From: Roseomonas mucosa ATCC BAA-692
GTDB taxonomy: Bacteria > Pseudomonadota > Alphaproteobacteria > Acetobacterales > Acetobacteraceae
NCBI RefSeq assembly: GCF_000622225.1
Contig: NZ_JHWD01000003.1
Coordinates: 310,001 to 374,000, forward strand
Length of the DNA stretch: 64,000 bases
Reading direction: 5' to 3'
The position numbers were made by a program, and so were the translations under genes. Shown here piece after piece: positions 12,555 to 21,659 of the stretch. Each line of letters starts with the position of its first letter. Position 1 is the first letter of the stretch. The notes below the pieces were generated by a model. That model did no database searches and had not been told where the DNA came from. It saw nothing but the letters and a program-made list of their open reading frames with translations.

Positions 12555-13406
12555 ATGGACCAAGCCTCAACGCTCGCGGCTCCCGAGACCCGGAGTGCCG
12601 CCAACCGCGACATGCCCGACATCCTCGCCCGGATCATGGCCGAGAAGGCCGTGGAGGTGCAGGCGCGGATGCACGAGATCTCCCGGTCCGAGATGGAACG
12701 GCGCGCCACCGCGGCCCCGGCGCCGCGTTCCTTCACCGGGGCGCTGTGCAAGTTCCTGGGCGAGGGCCGCACGGGCCTGATCGCCGAGATCAAGCGCTCC
12801 TCCCCCTCCGGCGGGCTGATCCGCCAGGACTTTTCCCCGGCGAAGCTGGCCCGGGCCTATTGCGATGCGGGCGCCGCCTGCCTGTCCGTGCTGACCGACG
12901 CGCCGCATTTCGGCGGCTCGCTCGAATACCTCGCCGAAGCCCGCGCCGCCTGCGAGTTGCCGGTGCTGCGCAAGGACTTCATGCTCGACCCCTACCAGGT
13001 CTTCGAGGCCCGGGCCGCCGGGGCCGACTGCATCCTGCTGATCATGGCCGCCATCACCGACGAGCAGGCGCATGCGCTGGAGGACACGGCGCGCAGCCTG
13101 GACATGTCCGTGCTGGCCGAGGTGCATGACGAGCGCGAGCTGGACCGCGCGCTGGGGCTGGAGACGCGGCTGATCGGGGTGAACAACCGCGACCTGCGCA
13201 CGCTGCGGACGGATATCGCGGTGACCGAGCGCCTCGCCCCGCTGATCCCCGCCGACCGCATCCCCGTGGGCGAGAGCGGTATCCGCACGCCCGAGGACGT
13301 CCGCCGCATGGCCGAGGCCGGGGCGCGCTGCCTTCTGGTCGGGGAGCACCTGCTGCGCCAGCCGGACGTGGGAGCGGCGGCCCGGACGCTGATCGAGGCC
13401 GGTTGA
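12555..13406 (+). CDS. trpC: indole-3-glycerol phosphate synthase
   Basis: Closes the indole ring in tryptophan biosynthesis. It is a TIM barrel of 283 residues from the ATG at 12555. A start at the Met 19 codons later ([12 protein letters not shown], 12612) would give the more usual length of about 264. The upstream AGGA supports the longer form only weakly. Signatures include [57 protein letters not shown] and [12 protein letters not shown]. The stop overlaps the moaC TTG start. Confidence 0.96.
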   Translation: MDQASTLAAPETRSAANRDMPDILARIMAEKAVEVQARMHEISRSEMERRATAAPAPRSFTGALCKFLGEGRTGLIAEIKRSSPSGGLIRQDFSPAKLARAYCDAGAACLSVLTDAPHFGGSLEYLAEARAACELPVLRKDFMLDPYQVFEARAAGADCILLIMAAITDEQAHALEDTARSLDMSVLAEVHDERELDRALGLETRLIGVNNRDLRTLRTDIAVTERLAPLIPADRIPVGESGIRTPEDVRRMAEAGARCLLVGEHLLRQPDVGAAARTLIEAG

Positions 13407-13903
13407 GCGGCGGCGAAACCGAGGGCGCCCCCGGCTCCCTCACCCATTTCGACGCGGCCGGAAAGGCCGCGATGGTCGACATCTCGGCCAAGGCGGTCAC
13501 CGAGCGCCGCGCCACCGCGCGCGGCCGCGTCGTGATGCGGCCTGAAACCCTGGCGCTGATCCGCGAGGGCCGTGCCGGCAAGGGCGACGTGCTGGGCGTG
13601 GCGCGGCTGGCCGGCATCATGGCCGCCAAGCGCACCGCCGACCTGATCCCGCTCTGCCATCCCCTGCCCCTGACCTCGGTGAAGCTGGAGCTGGAACCGG
13701 TGGAGCCGGATGCGGTGGAGATCGCCGCCACCGTGTCCACCGCCGGGCGCACCGGGGTGGAGATGGAGGCGCTGACCGCCGCCACCGTGGCGGCCCTGAC
13801 CGTCTATGACATGTGCAAGGCGGTGGACCGGGGGATGCGGATCGAAGCGGTGCGCGTGGTGCACAAGTCGGGCGGCAAGTCCGGCACTTTCGAGGCCGAC
13901 TGA
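13403..13903 (+). CDS. moaC: cyclic pyranopterin monophosphate synthase
   Basis: Acts in molybdenum cofactor synthesis after MoaA, forming cyclic pyranopterin monophosphate. The protein has 166 residues. Conserved segments are [29 protein letters not shown], and [25 protein letters not shown], then [10 protein letters not shown]. The start is a TTG that overlaps the trpC stop as TTGA. No ATG or GTG lies upstream in frame at a sensible distance, so the reading implies translational coupling to trpC. moeA follows 16 bp downstream. Confidence 0.95.
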   Translation: MSGGETEGAPGSLTHFDAAGKAAMVDISAKAVTERRATARGRVVMRPETLALIREGRAGKGDVLGVARLAGIMAAKRTADLIPLCHPLPLTSVKLELEPVEPDAVEIAATVSTAGRTGVEMEALTAATVAALTVYDMCKAVDRGMRIEAVRVVHKSGGKSGTFEAD

Positions 13904-13919
13904 AAGGGTTCCAGCCAGG

Positions 13920-15125
13920 ATGATCCCGGTTTCCGAGGCGCTGCGGCGAATCCTGGATGCGCTGTCCCCCGTTCCGGCGGAGACGGTCAGCCTGCCGGAA
14001 GCCTGGAACCGCGTCCTGGCCGCGCCCGTGGCGGCGCGCCTCACCCAGCCGCCCGCCGACGTCTCGGCCATGGACGGCTATGCCGTGCGGGCCGCCGAGG
14101 CGGTGGAGGGTGCCAGCCTGGCGGTAACCGGGGCCGCACCGGCGGGCCATCCCTTCGCCGGCACGGTCGGGCCGGGCGAGGCGGTGCGGATCTTCACCGG
14201 CGGCTTCGTGCCGGAAGGGGCGGACGGCATCCTGCTGCAGGAGGACGCCACCGCCGAGGGCGCCCGCGTCACCGTGCGGGAGACCGTGCGTCCCGGGCGC
14301 TGGATCCGGCGGCGCGGGCTGGACTTCGGCGCCGGGGAGGAACTGCTGTCCCCCGGGCGTCGGCTCACCGCGCGGGACATCGGGCTCGCCGCCGCCGCCA
14401 ACCATCCCTGGCTCGCCGTGCACCGCCGGCCCCGGATCGGCATCCTGGCCACGGGCGACGAGATCGCCCTGCCCGGCGACCCGCTGCCGCCGGGCGGCAT
14501 CGTGTCCTCCAACGCCCATGCCCTGGCCGCCCTGGTGCGCGGCGCGGGGGGCGATCCCGTCATCCTGCCCATCGTGGCGGATGATTCCACGGCCATCGCC
14601 ATGGCGGCCCGGGCGGCGGAAGGCTGCGACCTGCTCGCCACCACGGGCGGCGCCAGCGTCGGGGAGCATGACCTCGTGCAGTCGGCGCTGGGGCCGCAGG
14701 GCTTCGCGCTGGATTTCTGGCGGATCGCCATGCGCCCCGGCAAGCCGCTGATCTGGGGGCATCTGCGGGGCGTGCCGCTGCTCGGCCTGCCGGGCAACCC
14801 CGTCTCGGCCCTGGTCTGCGGCGTGCTGTTCCTGCGCCCGGCCATCGCGCGCCTCGCCGGCCTGCCGGCGGGCCCCGCCCCGACCCGGCTGGCCCGGCTC
14901 GGGCGCGCCCTGCCGGAGAACGACCGACGGGAGGACTACCTCCGCGCGAGCCTGGAGGCCACGGGCGCGGACCTGCCCGTCGCCACGCCCTTCGCGGCGC
15001 AGGACAGCTCGATGCTCAAGACCCTGGCCCGCGCCGATGCGCTGGTGCTGCGGGCCCCGCACGCCCCCGCCCTGGCGGCGGGCGAAACGGTGGAAATCAT
15101 CGACCTCGCGGCGCTCGGGGTCTGA
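13920..15125 (+). CDS. moeA: molybdopterin molybdenumtransferase
   Basis: Inserts molybdate into adenylylated molybdopterin, the last step of molybdenum cofactor synthesis. The protein has 401 residues. The N-terminal part carries DVSAMDGYAVRA and the domain 1/2 segment RIFTGGFVPEGADGI. The MoCF-binding domain follows with ILATGDEIALPGDPLPPGG, LLATTGGASVGEHDLV, MRPGKPLIWG and GLPGNPVSALVC. It forms an operon with moaC, and the same order (trpC-moaC-moeA-lexA) is found in many alphaproteobacteria. Confidence 0.96.
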   Translation: MIPVSEALRRILDALSPVPAETVSLPEAWNRVLAAPVAARLTQPPADVSAMDGYAVRAAEAVEGASLAVTGAAPAGHPFAGTVGPGEAVRIFTGGFVPEGADGILLQEDATAEGARVTVRETVRPGRWIRRRGLDFGAGEELLSPGRRLTARDIGLAAAANHPWLAVHRRPRIGILATGDEIALPGDPLPPGGIVSSNAHALAALVRGAGGDPVILPIVADDSTAIAMAARAAEGCDLLATTGGASVGEHDLVQSALGPQGFALDFWRIAMRPGKPLIWGHLRGVPLLGLPGNPVSALVCGVLFLRPAIARLAGLPAGPAPTRLARLGRALPENDRREDYLRASLEATGADLPVATPFAAQDSSMLKTLARADALVLRAPHAPALAAGETVEIIDLAALGV

Positions 15126-15199
15126 TCCGGCGCCTCCCTGACCCTTCCGTGATGGCGGAACACCTGTGGAATCCGGGGATAAACTTGACGACAAGCCAG

Positions 15200-15214
15200 G
15201 AACTTATCTAGAAC
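15200..15214. promoter_or_regulatory. LexA (SOS) box 1, perfect GAAC-N7-GAAC
   Basis: GAACTTATCTAGAAC matches exactly the alphaproteobacterial LexA site GTTC-N7-GTTC read on the other strand. It lies 50-64 bp before the lexA ATG, just after a TTGACG (15185-15190) that could be the -35 element. Binding would therefore block the lexA promoter. Confidence 0.8.
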
Positions 15215-15225
15215 AAGCAGATAAC

Positions 15226-15240
15226 GTTTCCTCTTTGTTC
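15226..15240. promoter_or_regulatory. LexA (SOS) box 2, GTTT-N7-GTTC
   Basis: GTTTCCTCTTTGTTC differs by one base from GTTC-N7-GTTC. It lies 24-38 bp before the lexA start and 11 bp after box 1. Two tandem boxes of opposite orientation would give strong autoregulation. Confidence 0.6.
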
Positions 15241-15263
15241 GCCGCCCGGTTGGGAGATGCGCC

Positions 15264-15992
15264 ATGCTAACGCGGAAGCAGCACCAGCTTCTCGTCTTCA
15301 TCGACCGGCACCTGCGCCAGACCGGCTTCTCGCCCTCCTTCGAGGAGATGAAGGAGGCCCTCAACCTGCGCTCGAAGTCCGGCATCCACCGCCTGATCAC
15401 GGCACTGGAGGAACGCGGCTTCCTCAAGCGGCGCGCGCACCGGGCCCGGGCGCTGGAGGTGGTGCGGCTGCCGGACAGCCTCGCGCCCGGCAAGGCGCCG
15501 TCCCGCGCGGCAGCGGCGGGCCCCGCCGGATCGTCCGGTGGCGCCTCCAACGTCATCCGCGGCAACTTCGCGCCGAACCTGGCGGGGGTGCCCTCCCCGG
15601 CCGAGCACAGCACCGTGCAGCTTCCGCTCTATGGCCGCATCGCCGCCGGCCAGCCGATCGAGGCGCTGCGCGACACCGGCGGCAGCGTGGAGGTTCCGGC
15701 CTCGCTGCTCACGGGCGGCGAGCACTATGCGCTGGAGGTTTCGGGGGATTCGATGGTCGAGGCCGGAATCCTCGACAACGACACGGTGATCATCCGCCGG
15801 GGCGAGACGGCTGAGAACGGCACCATCGTCGTGGCGCTGGTGGACGATGCCGAGGTCACGCTGAAGCGCCTCCGCCGCAAGGGCAATTCCATCGCCCTGG
15901 AGCCCGCCAACGCGACCTACGAGACCCGGATCTTCGGCCCTGACCGGGTGAAGGTCCAGGGCACGCTGGTCGGGCTGCTGCGCCGCTACTGA
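15264..15992 (+). CDS. lexA: SOS-response transcriptional repressor LexA
   Basis: Dimeric repressor of DNA-damage genes, inactivated by RecA-stimulated self-cleavage. The protein has 242 residues. The N-terminal winged helix ([20 protein letters not shown] to about residue 65) binds DNA. A Pro/Ala/Gly-rich linker follows. The cleavage site is the Ala-Gly bond in YGRIAAGQP (near residue 127). The catalytic Ser is in SGDSMVEAG (near 163) and the Lys in [10 protein letters not shown] (near 200). The longer linker is typical of alphaproteobacterial LexA. Two SOS boxes precede it. It converges with comEC, overlapping it by 7 bp at the 3' ends. Confidence 0.97.
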   Translation: MLTRKQHQLLVFIDRHLRQTGFSPSFEEMKEALNLRSKSGIHRLITALEERGFLKRRAHRARALEVVRLPDSLAPGKAPSRAAAAGPAGSSGGASNVIRGNFAPNLAGVPSPAEHSTVQLPLYGRIAAGQPIEALRDTGGSVEVPASLLTGGEHYALEVSGDSMVEAGILDNDTVIIRRGETAENGTIVVALVDDAEVTLKRLRRKGNSIALEPANATYETRIFGPDRVKVQGTLVGLLRRY

Positions 15993-18256
15993 CCTGTCCC
16001 GGGGGGTGATCCGGGGGCTTCCGCGGGATCGGCGGCCATGTCCGTCCCGCCCTCGTCCTCCTGCGCCGGGGCCTCGCGCGGCCTCGGCTTCGGGACCGGC
16101 GGCACCCAGGGCCGTTCTCCCCGCAGCATCCGGTCCGTGACCACCCTCGCCCCCTCCGGGCCGAGGAACACCGCCTGGGCGCCGTCACGCCAGACGCTGA
16201 AACGGTCCACCACCAGCGGCGCCCGTCCGGTGCGGCAGCGGCCACGGACCGGCTCGGCCGAGACCAGCACCGCCACGCTGTCGCACCAGGGTTCCATCCG
16301 GATCGGCGCCGCCGCCGCGCCCCGGCGCGTCTTCACCTTGCGCAGCAGGGCAATCGCCGGCGCCCCGGGCCGGGGCCGCAGCAGGCAGTGGTCGGCGGCG
16401 CAGCGCAGCCCGGCTTCCATCCTTTCCTCTTCCGCCGGCAGCGGGGCGAAGCCCGCCTCCCCCCAGTCGCGCAGCCAGCTGTCGCGCGCGAAGCCGTTGC
16501 TGCCCGAGCCGCGCTCCAGGAAGACGCCTTCCGGGCTGCGATAGGCGATCAGCCGCGCATCGGCCGAGACCAGCAGGTCGGGTTGCGGCACCGTCGGCCC
16601 GGAGAACAGGCCGAGCAGGATCAGCGGCACCCCGGCCCAGCGCCAGCGCGTGCGCCAGAGGCAGAGCCAGAGCATCCCGAAGCTCGCCAGCAACAGGCCC
16701 CAGGCGGGAATCGGCGACGCGATGGCGGCCGCTCCGGGCCAGGAGGCGACGCGGCGGGCGGTGGCCAGCACGATCTCCGTGCCCCAGCCCATCGGCACCA
16801 GGGCCAGCCATTCCAGGCGGAAGGGCATCAGCAGCACCGCCAGCATCCCCGCGGGCATCACCAGCAGCGAGGTCACCGGCACCGCCACCGCATTCGCCAC
16901 CACGCCATAGAGCTGCAGCCGCCCGAAATGGTGCAGGCCGTAGGGCATGGTCGCCAGCCCGGCGAGCAGCGAGGTGAGCGTCAGCCCGAGCACCGCCACC
17001 AGCCCCCGCCGCCAGGCCTCGCCCTGGCCGCGCAGCCGGTCCAGCGGGGCGCGCATCGCCTCCCACCCGGCGATCAGCGCCAGCACGGCGGCGAAGCTCA
17101 TCTGGAAGGAGGGGCCGAGCAGCGCCGCGGGCTGCCAGGCCAGCACCAGCGCGGCGGCCAGGGCCAAAGCGCGCAGCGACACCACCCGCCGCCCCAGCAG
17201 CATCGCCAGCGTCGCCAGGGCGGCCATGGCCAGGGAGCGCAGCATCGGAACCTGCGAGCCGGTGAGCACCGTATAGCCCGCGCCGAGCAGCAGCCCCGTG
17301 GCGGCGGCGACGGACTTGCTGTCCACCCGCAGGGCCAGGGGCGGCACCAGCGCGACCAGCAGCCGCACCACGCTCATGCCCAGCCCGATCACGATGGCCA
17401 CATGCAGGCCGGACACGGACAGCAGATGCGCGAGGCCGCTGTCGCGCATCGCCGCCACGGCCTCGTCCGGGATGGGCGTCTGGCTGCCGGTGAGCATGGC
17501 GCTGGACACGGTGCCCGTCGCGCCGCTGCCGAGCACGGCGAGGACGCGCTGTTCCAGCAGGCTGCGCAGCCCGGCGAAGCCGCTCCCTCCCGGCGATGGC
17601 GGCGCGGCCTCCAGCCTTTCGACGGCGGCGAGGGCCGAGGCGCTGCCGGCGCGGCCCTCGAAGAAGGCGGCCCGCTGGTAGTCCCAGGCGCCGGGGGCCG
17701 GGGGCGGCGGTGGCGGCCGCAGCAGGGCGCGCACCCGTAGCCGGTCGCCCGGCGAGACGGGGGTCTCGTCGCCCTTCTTCAGCCGGAGGCGCAGGCTGCG
17801 CTCCAGCGCCGGCTGCCCCTCGCCCGGCCTGGCGCCGGTCAGCACGACGCGCCGCCCGCCCGGCAGGCGTTCGACCGAATCCACCGTGCCGGTCAGGATC
17901 ACCGCCCGGCGCGGCAGGTCCGGCACGGGGGGCAGGCTGGCGCGCGCCCAGACGGCTAGGGCGAAGCCCAGCGCGACAGTGCCGGCCAGCCCCAGCAGCA
18001 GGCCGGGCAGCGGTGCCCGCCGCCGCAGCCAGAGCGCCGGCGCCAGAAGCGGCCAGGGCAGCCAGAGCCAGGCTTCCGAAGGTTCCGTGGGCAGGGCGAA
18101 GTAGAGCAGGATGCCGGTGCCGAGCGCGACGGCGAACCAGGGCGGGATGCGACTCCATTCCGCCTGCAACAGGGTATGGAGCCCTTCGCGCAGACGCGTG
18201 GCGAGGCTGGGCCGGGCCTGCCGGCCCGGTGCGAGGAGGATGGTGGAGGACAACAA
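15986..18256 (-). CDS. comEC: ComEC/Rec2 family DNA-uptake membrane channel
   Basis: A polytopic inner-membrane protein of the ComEC/Rec2 family, which conducts single-stranded DNA into the cytosol during natural transformation. It has 756 residues. Two hydrophobic helices lie near residues 40-115, then an OB-like DUF4131 domain (about 115-200). The competence core starts at about 230 with [19 protein letters not shown] and ends about residue 530. The C-terminal metallo-beta-lactamase domain of long ComEC proteins is not recognisable here; a roughly 200-residue degenerate region is present instead. The start appears to be TTG, because an in-frame TGA lies only a few codons upstream and no ATG fits. 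Confidence 0.9.
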   Translation of the reverse strand: MLSSTILLAPGRQARPSLATRLREGLHTLLQAEWSRIPPWFAVALGTGILLYFALPTEPSEAWLWLPWPLLAPALWLRRRAPLPGLLLGLAGTVALGFALAVWARASLPPVPDLPRRAVILTGTVDSVERLPGGRRVVLTGARPGEGQPALERSLRLRLKKGDETPVSPGDRLRVRALLRPPPPPPAPGAWDYQRAAFFEGRAGSASALAAVERLEAAPPSPGGSGFAGLRSLLEQRVLAVLGSGATGTVSSAMLTGSQTPIPDEAVAAMRDSGLAHLLSVSGLHVAIVIGLGMSVVRLLVALVPPLALRVDSKSVAAATGLLLGAGYTVLTGSQVPMLRSLAMAALATLAMLLGRRVVSLRALALAAALVLAWQPAALLGPSFQMSFAAVLALIAGWEAMRAPLDRLRGQGEAWRRGLVAVLGLTLTSLLAGLATMPYGLHHFGRLQLYGVVANAVAVPVTSLLVMPAGMLAVLLMPFRLEWLALVPMGWGTEIVLATARRVASWPGAAAIASPIPAWGLLLASFGMLWLCLWRTRWRWAGVPLILLGLFSGPTVPQPDLLVSADARLIAYRSPEGVFLERGSGSNGFARDSWLRDWGEAGFAPLPAEEERMEAGLRCAADHCLLRPRPGAPAIALLRKVKTRRGAAAAPIRMEPWCDSVAVLVSAEPVRGRCRTGRAPLVVDRFSVWRDGAQAVFLGPEGARVVTDRMLRGERPWVPPVPKPRPREAPAQEDEGGTDMAADPAEAPGSPPGTGQ

Positions 18257-18404
18257 CCCAAGGTTGTTTCATTCCGGGCCTGGGCGCAACTCTCCGTGAG
18301 GGTCTTCCCGCCGGGACAGGGCGCCCCGTCCCGCCGCCGCCACATTCCAGCGCCGGCGGCGTCCCGTCTTCAAACCGGTCCGGACAGGATGCTAATCAGC
18401 CGGA

Positions 18405-19787
18405 ATGACCGTCCGCACGCGCTTCGCGCCCTCTCCCACGGGCTACCTCCATATCGGCGGCGCCCGCACCGCGTTGTTCAACTATCTCTTCGCCAGGCAC
18501 CATGGCGGGCAGTACCTGCTGCGCATCGAGGATACCGACAAGGCCCGCTCAACGCCGGAAGCGGTGCGGCAGATCCTGGAAAGCCTGGAATGGCTCGGCC
18601 TCTCGCCCGACGAGCCGCCGGTGATGCAGTCGTCCCGTGAGGCACGGCATGCCGAGGTGGCGCGGCAGCTCCTGGCCGAGGGCAAGGCCTATCTCGCCTT
18701 CGACACGGCCGAGGAACTGGCCTCGATGCGCGAACAGGCGATGAAGGAGGGCCGCCCGCCCCGCTACGATGGCCGCTGGCGCGACCGCGACCCCTCCGAG
18801 GCGCCGCCGGGCGTGCCGGGCGCCGTGCGCATCAAGGCGCCGCGCGAGGGCGAGACGGTGGTCCGCGACCTCGTGCAAGGCGAGGTGCGGGTGAACAATG
18901 CCGAGCTGGACGACATGATCATCCTGCGCTCGGACGGCACGCCGACCTACCAGCACGCGGTGGTGGTGGACGACCACGACATGGCGATCACCCATGTGAT
19001 CCGTGGCGACGACCACCTGACCAACACCTTCCGCCAGATCATGATCTATGACGCGATGGGCTGGCCGCGGCCGGACTTCGCGCATATCCCGCTGATCCAT
19101 GGCGCGGACGGGGCGAAGCTGTCCAAGCGCCATGGCGCCGTGGGCGCGCTGGAGTTCCGCGACCAGGGCCTGCTGCCGGAGGCGGTGTGCAACTACCTGC
19201 TGCGGCTGGGCTGGGGCCATGGCGACGAGGAGATCGTGCCGCGCGACCGCGCCATCGAGCTCTTCGAGCTCCGGGATGTGGGGCGCTCGGCCAGCCGCAT
19301 GGACTACACCAAGCTGGCGCATCTGAACGGCGTCTATATCCGCGATGCCGATCCCGACCGGCTGGCGCGGGAGGTGATGACGCGCCTCGCCAAGCGGGGC
19401 CTGCCGATCGACGATGCCGGCGCGGCACGGGTCCGCGCCCTGGTCCCCAGCCTGCAGCCCCGCGCCCGCACGCTGGAGGAGATGGCGGACGGCGCCGCCT
19501 TCGTGCTGGAGCGGCCGGAACCCGACGCCAAGGCGGCCGGGCAGCTCAACGAGGAATCGCGGGCGCGGCTGGCCGCCCTGGCCGGGGCGCTGGAAACGGT
19601 GGAATGGGATGGCCCCGCGCTGGAAACGCTGCTGCGCGAGCAGGCCGAGGCGCAGGGCGTGAAGCTGGGGGCGCTGGCGCAGCCGCTGCGCGCCGCGCTG
19701 ACCGGGCGCACGCAGTCGCCGCCGATCGACGCGGTGCTGCTGGCCCTGGGCCGCGAGGAAAGCCTGCGCCGCATCCGGGCCGCCTGA
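18405..19787 (+). CDS. gltX: glutamyl-tRNA synthetase
   Basis: Charges tRNA with glutamate; a class I aminoacyl-tRNA synthetase of 460 residues. The HIGH-type signature is PTGYLHIGGARTALFNY (HIGG at 16-19) and the KMSKS-type motif is GAKLSKRHGAVG (near residue 238). The nucleotide-binding and tRNA-glutamate contacts LLRIEDTDKARS, YDGRWRD and IRGDDHLTNTFRQ are intact. Alphaproteobacteria often carry two such enzymes, so this may be either the discriminating or the non-discriminating form. It is divergent from comEC and followed by long GC-rich hairpins. Confidence 0.97.
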   Translation: MTVRTRFAPSPTGYLHIGGARTALFNYLFARHHGGQYLLRIEDTDKARSTPEAVRQILESLEWLGLSPDEPPVMQSSREARHAEVARQLLAEGKAYLAFDTAEELASMREQAMKEGRPPRYDGRWRDRDPSEAPPGVPGAVRIKAPREGETVVRDLVQGEVRVNNAELDDMIILRSDGTPTYQHAVVVDDHDMAITHVIRGDDHLTNTFRQIMIYDAMGWPRPDFAHIPLIHGADGAKLSKRHGAVGALEFRDQGLLPEAVCNYLLRLGWGHGDEEIVPRDRAIELFELRDVGRSASRMDYTKLAHLNGVYIRDADPDRLAREVMTRLAKRGLPIDDAGAARVRALVPSLQPRARTLEEMADGAAFVLERPEPDAKAAGQLNEESRARLAALAGALETVEWDGPALETLLREQAEAQGVKLGALAQPLRAALTGRTQSPPIDAVLLALGREESLRRIRAA

Positions 19788-19808
19788 ACCGCGCCATCCC
19801 TCCCGCGG

Positions 19809-19847
19809 CCCGGCCGGCGGGATGGCGCGCCCGTCCCGCCGGCCGGG
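19809..19847 (+). terminator. hairpin after gltX
   Basis: Two 14-base arms (19809-19822 and 19834-19847) pair perfectly around an 11-base loop, 22 bases after the gltX stop. An alternative 10-bp hairpin, GCGCCATCCC (19791-19800) with GGGATGGCGC (19819-19828), overlaps it. There is no U-run. Confidence 0.6.
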
Positions 19848-19865
19848 CCAGCAGGACGATGTGGA

Positions 19866-19887
19866 AGGCCGGGAGGCTTCCCGGCCT
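19866..19887 (-). terminator. hairpin after the dapA-like gene
   Basis: AGGCCGGGA (19866-19874) pairs with TCCCGGCCT (19879-19887) around 4 bases, 10 bases beyond the stop of the minus-strand dapA-like gene. No U-run follows. Confidence 0.45.
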
Positions 19888-19897
19888 GGCCTCGCTC

Positions 19898-20902
19898 CTA
19901 GTGGAGCTTGCCGGGCCTCGCTTCCGCGCCCGGATGGACGGGGCGGGATGCCGGGAACGGCATGTCCTCCGGCCGGGCCGCCAGCAGCTCCTCCTGCGGA
20001 AGAAGCGTGCCGAGAAGCCGCTCCAGTGCCATCCGGGTCTCCACGCGGGCGCGGATCAGGGGCAGGCGCGGCCGGCCATCGCAGAGCCGCAGGCTCTCCA
20101 GCCCGGCCTTGAGGGGCACGGGATTGCTTTCCGTGAAGAGCGCCTCATGCAGCGGCGAAAGGCTCTGGTGCAGCGCGGCGAGCATCCCGGCGTCACGGGC
20201 CGCCCAGGCCCGGTACTGGGCCGTGCAGAGCGCCGGCAGCAGGTTGGCGGCGACCGAGATGCACCCCGCCCCACCCGCCAGCAGGTGCGGCACGGCGGTG
20301 GCGTCGTCGCCCGAGAGCTGCGGGAAATCCGCGCCGCAGAGGCGGCGCAGCCGCGCCGGGCGGCCGATATCCGCCGTGGCATCCTTGAAGGCCTGGACCA
20401 GCCCGCCGTCGCGCAGGGACGCCACGGTCTCGTCGGCGATGGCGACGCCTGTCCGCGATGGCACGTCGTAGAGGACGAGCGGCAGGCCACTGACGGCCGC
20501 CACGGCCCGGACATGTGCGCGGATGCCATCCTGGCTCGGCCTGATATAGGGCGGGGCGGCGCAGAGCAGGCCCGTCGCGCCGCCCCGGGCTGCGGTGGCG
20601 GCGAGTTCCACCGCGGCCTGGGTGCAGCCACCGCCGACGCCGGCGATCACCCCCGCCCGATGGCCGACCGCCTCGGACACGACGCGCAGCGCCCTGGCCT
20701 GCTCGACCGGCGTCATCGCGGCCGCCTCGCCGGTGCTGCCGCAGACCACCACGGCGGAGGCCCCGCGCGTGACGCAGCGTTCCGCCAGCCGGGCGAGGGC
20801 CGCCTCGTCCAGTTCCCCGTCGCCGGGGCGGAAGGGCGTGGCGAGGGCTGGAATCCAGCCTTCCAGGCGGGGAAGGAGATACGCGGAGGCTCGGCCCATC
20901 AT
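19898..20902 (-). CDS. dihydrodipicolinate synthase (DapA) family aldolase
   Basis: A class I aldolase/lyase of the DapA/NanA superfamily, 334 residues, about 40 longer than typical DapA. The phosphate/keto-acid loop is CGSTGEAAAMT (GTTGE in DapA), the catalytic Tyr is in LYDVPSRTG (near 147) and the Schiff-base Lys in QAFKDATAD (near 172). SNPVPLKAGLE near the C-terminus is typical of DapA. A Pro-rich extension ends the protein. It may be a true DapA, but the long tail and the pairing with an unknown gene 9 bp upstream leave other 2-keto-acid lyase roles open. Confidence 0.85.
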   Translation of the reverse strand: MMGRASAYLLPRLEGWIPALATPFRPGDGELDEAALARLAERCVTRGASAVVVCGSTGEAAAMTPVEQARALRVVSEAVGHRAGVIAGVGGGCTQAAVELAATAARGGATGLLCAAPPYIRPSQDGIRAHVRAVAAVSGLPLVLYDVPSRTGVAIADETVASLRDGGLVQAFKDATADIGRPARLRRLCGADFPQLSGDDATAVPHLLAGGAGCISVAANLLPALCTAQYRAWAARDAGMLAALHQSLSPLHEALFTESNPVPLKAGLESLRLCDGRPRLPLIRARVETRMALERLLGTLLPQEELLAARPEDMPFPASRPVHPGAEARPGKLH

Positions 20903-20911
20903 CGCCGTTCC

Positions 20912-21478
20912 TCAGCGCGCCGGGTGCCGGCCCGGCAATGGCGCGTGCAGCCGGCAGGTCACCACCACCGCGCCGTCCGGCCCGGACGCGACATGCACCG
21001 CCCTGAAGCCATCGCCGCGCAGGCGCCGGACCAGCGAGAGGGCCACGCCCCTCGCCTTCTCGCCGAGCAGGCGCAGGGCCAGGCGGCCGCCGGACGCGCC
21101 TTCGGCCAGGGCACGGCGGGCGGAGCGGGCCACCGACAGGGCCTCGTCCTCGCTGTGCAGGCGGGGCGCCACCACGACCTCGGCCGCGACAGGATGGGCC
21201 GGGGGATCGGTGACGCAAGTGGCCGAACGGCAGCCCCGGCGCACCGTGGCGCAGAGCAGGTCGGCGCTGCCGCCACCGATGATCAGCACGCGGTCGTGCG
21301 GCTGCGTCTCCACCGAATCGAGGAGATCGCCGCCCGGCGCCGCGCCGGGGGCGAGCAGGCGCTGCAGCCGCGCAGGGCGGCTCAGCAAGGCCAGGGGGAG
21401 CGGGACCGTCCGGGCCGTGGAGGCCTGGGAGGGCCGGGGCGCGGGCGCGGGCGCCGCCGCCGTGCGGATGTTTGGCAT
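20912..21478 (-). CDS. hypothetical protein, degenerate methyltransferase-like
   Basis: A protein of 188 residues from the ATG MPNIRTAAAPAPAP; another in-frame ATG lies 15 codons upstream (21523) with GGACGG before it. The N-terminal third is Ala/Pro-rich. Residues 55-180 look like half of a Rossmann methyltransferase: DRVLIIGGGSADLLCATVRRG resembles motif I (VLxIGxGxG), and the alternating strand/helix pattern continues to the end, but no later methyltransferase motif is recognisable. It is followed 9 bp later by the dapA-like gene, probably in one operon. I cannot assign a function. Confidence 0.6.
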   Translation of the reverse strand: MPNIRTAAAPAPAPRPSQASTARTVPLPLALLSRPARLQRLLAPGAAPGGDLLDSVETQPHDRVLIIGGGSADLLCATVRRGCRSATCVTDPPAHPVAAEVVVAPRLHSEDEALSVARSARRALAEGASGGRLALRLLGEKARGVALSLVRRLRGDGFRAVHVASGPDGAVVVTCRLHAPLPGRHPAR

Positions 21479-21659
21479 GCGGGAAGAATAGGCCCGGCCA
21501 AGTAAAGGCGATATTTGCCGCATCGGCCGTCCGCGTAAAGAAGGCATAAAGACCGCGGCGCCGACGGGCCGCGGCCCCAAGTAATCCGCTGGCCGCCTCA
21601 TTGGCGGGACGGAAGCGGGCCGCGTGCATCTGGCGCCGGCGCTTCTCCGGGGGTCCGGC

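Noticed and set aside
18185-18272. Separate gene starting at the ATG 18272 opposite gltX
   Set aside because: Its frame overlaps all of comEC out of phase and encodes Arg/Ala-rich sequence with no helices or motifs.
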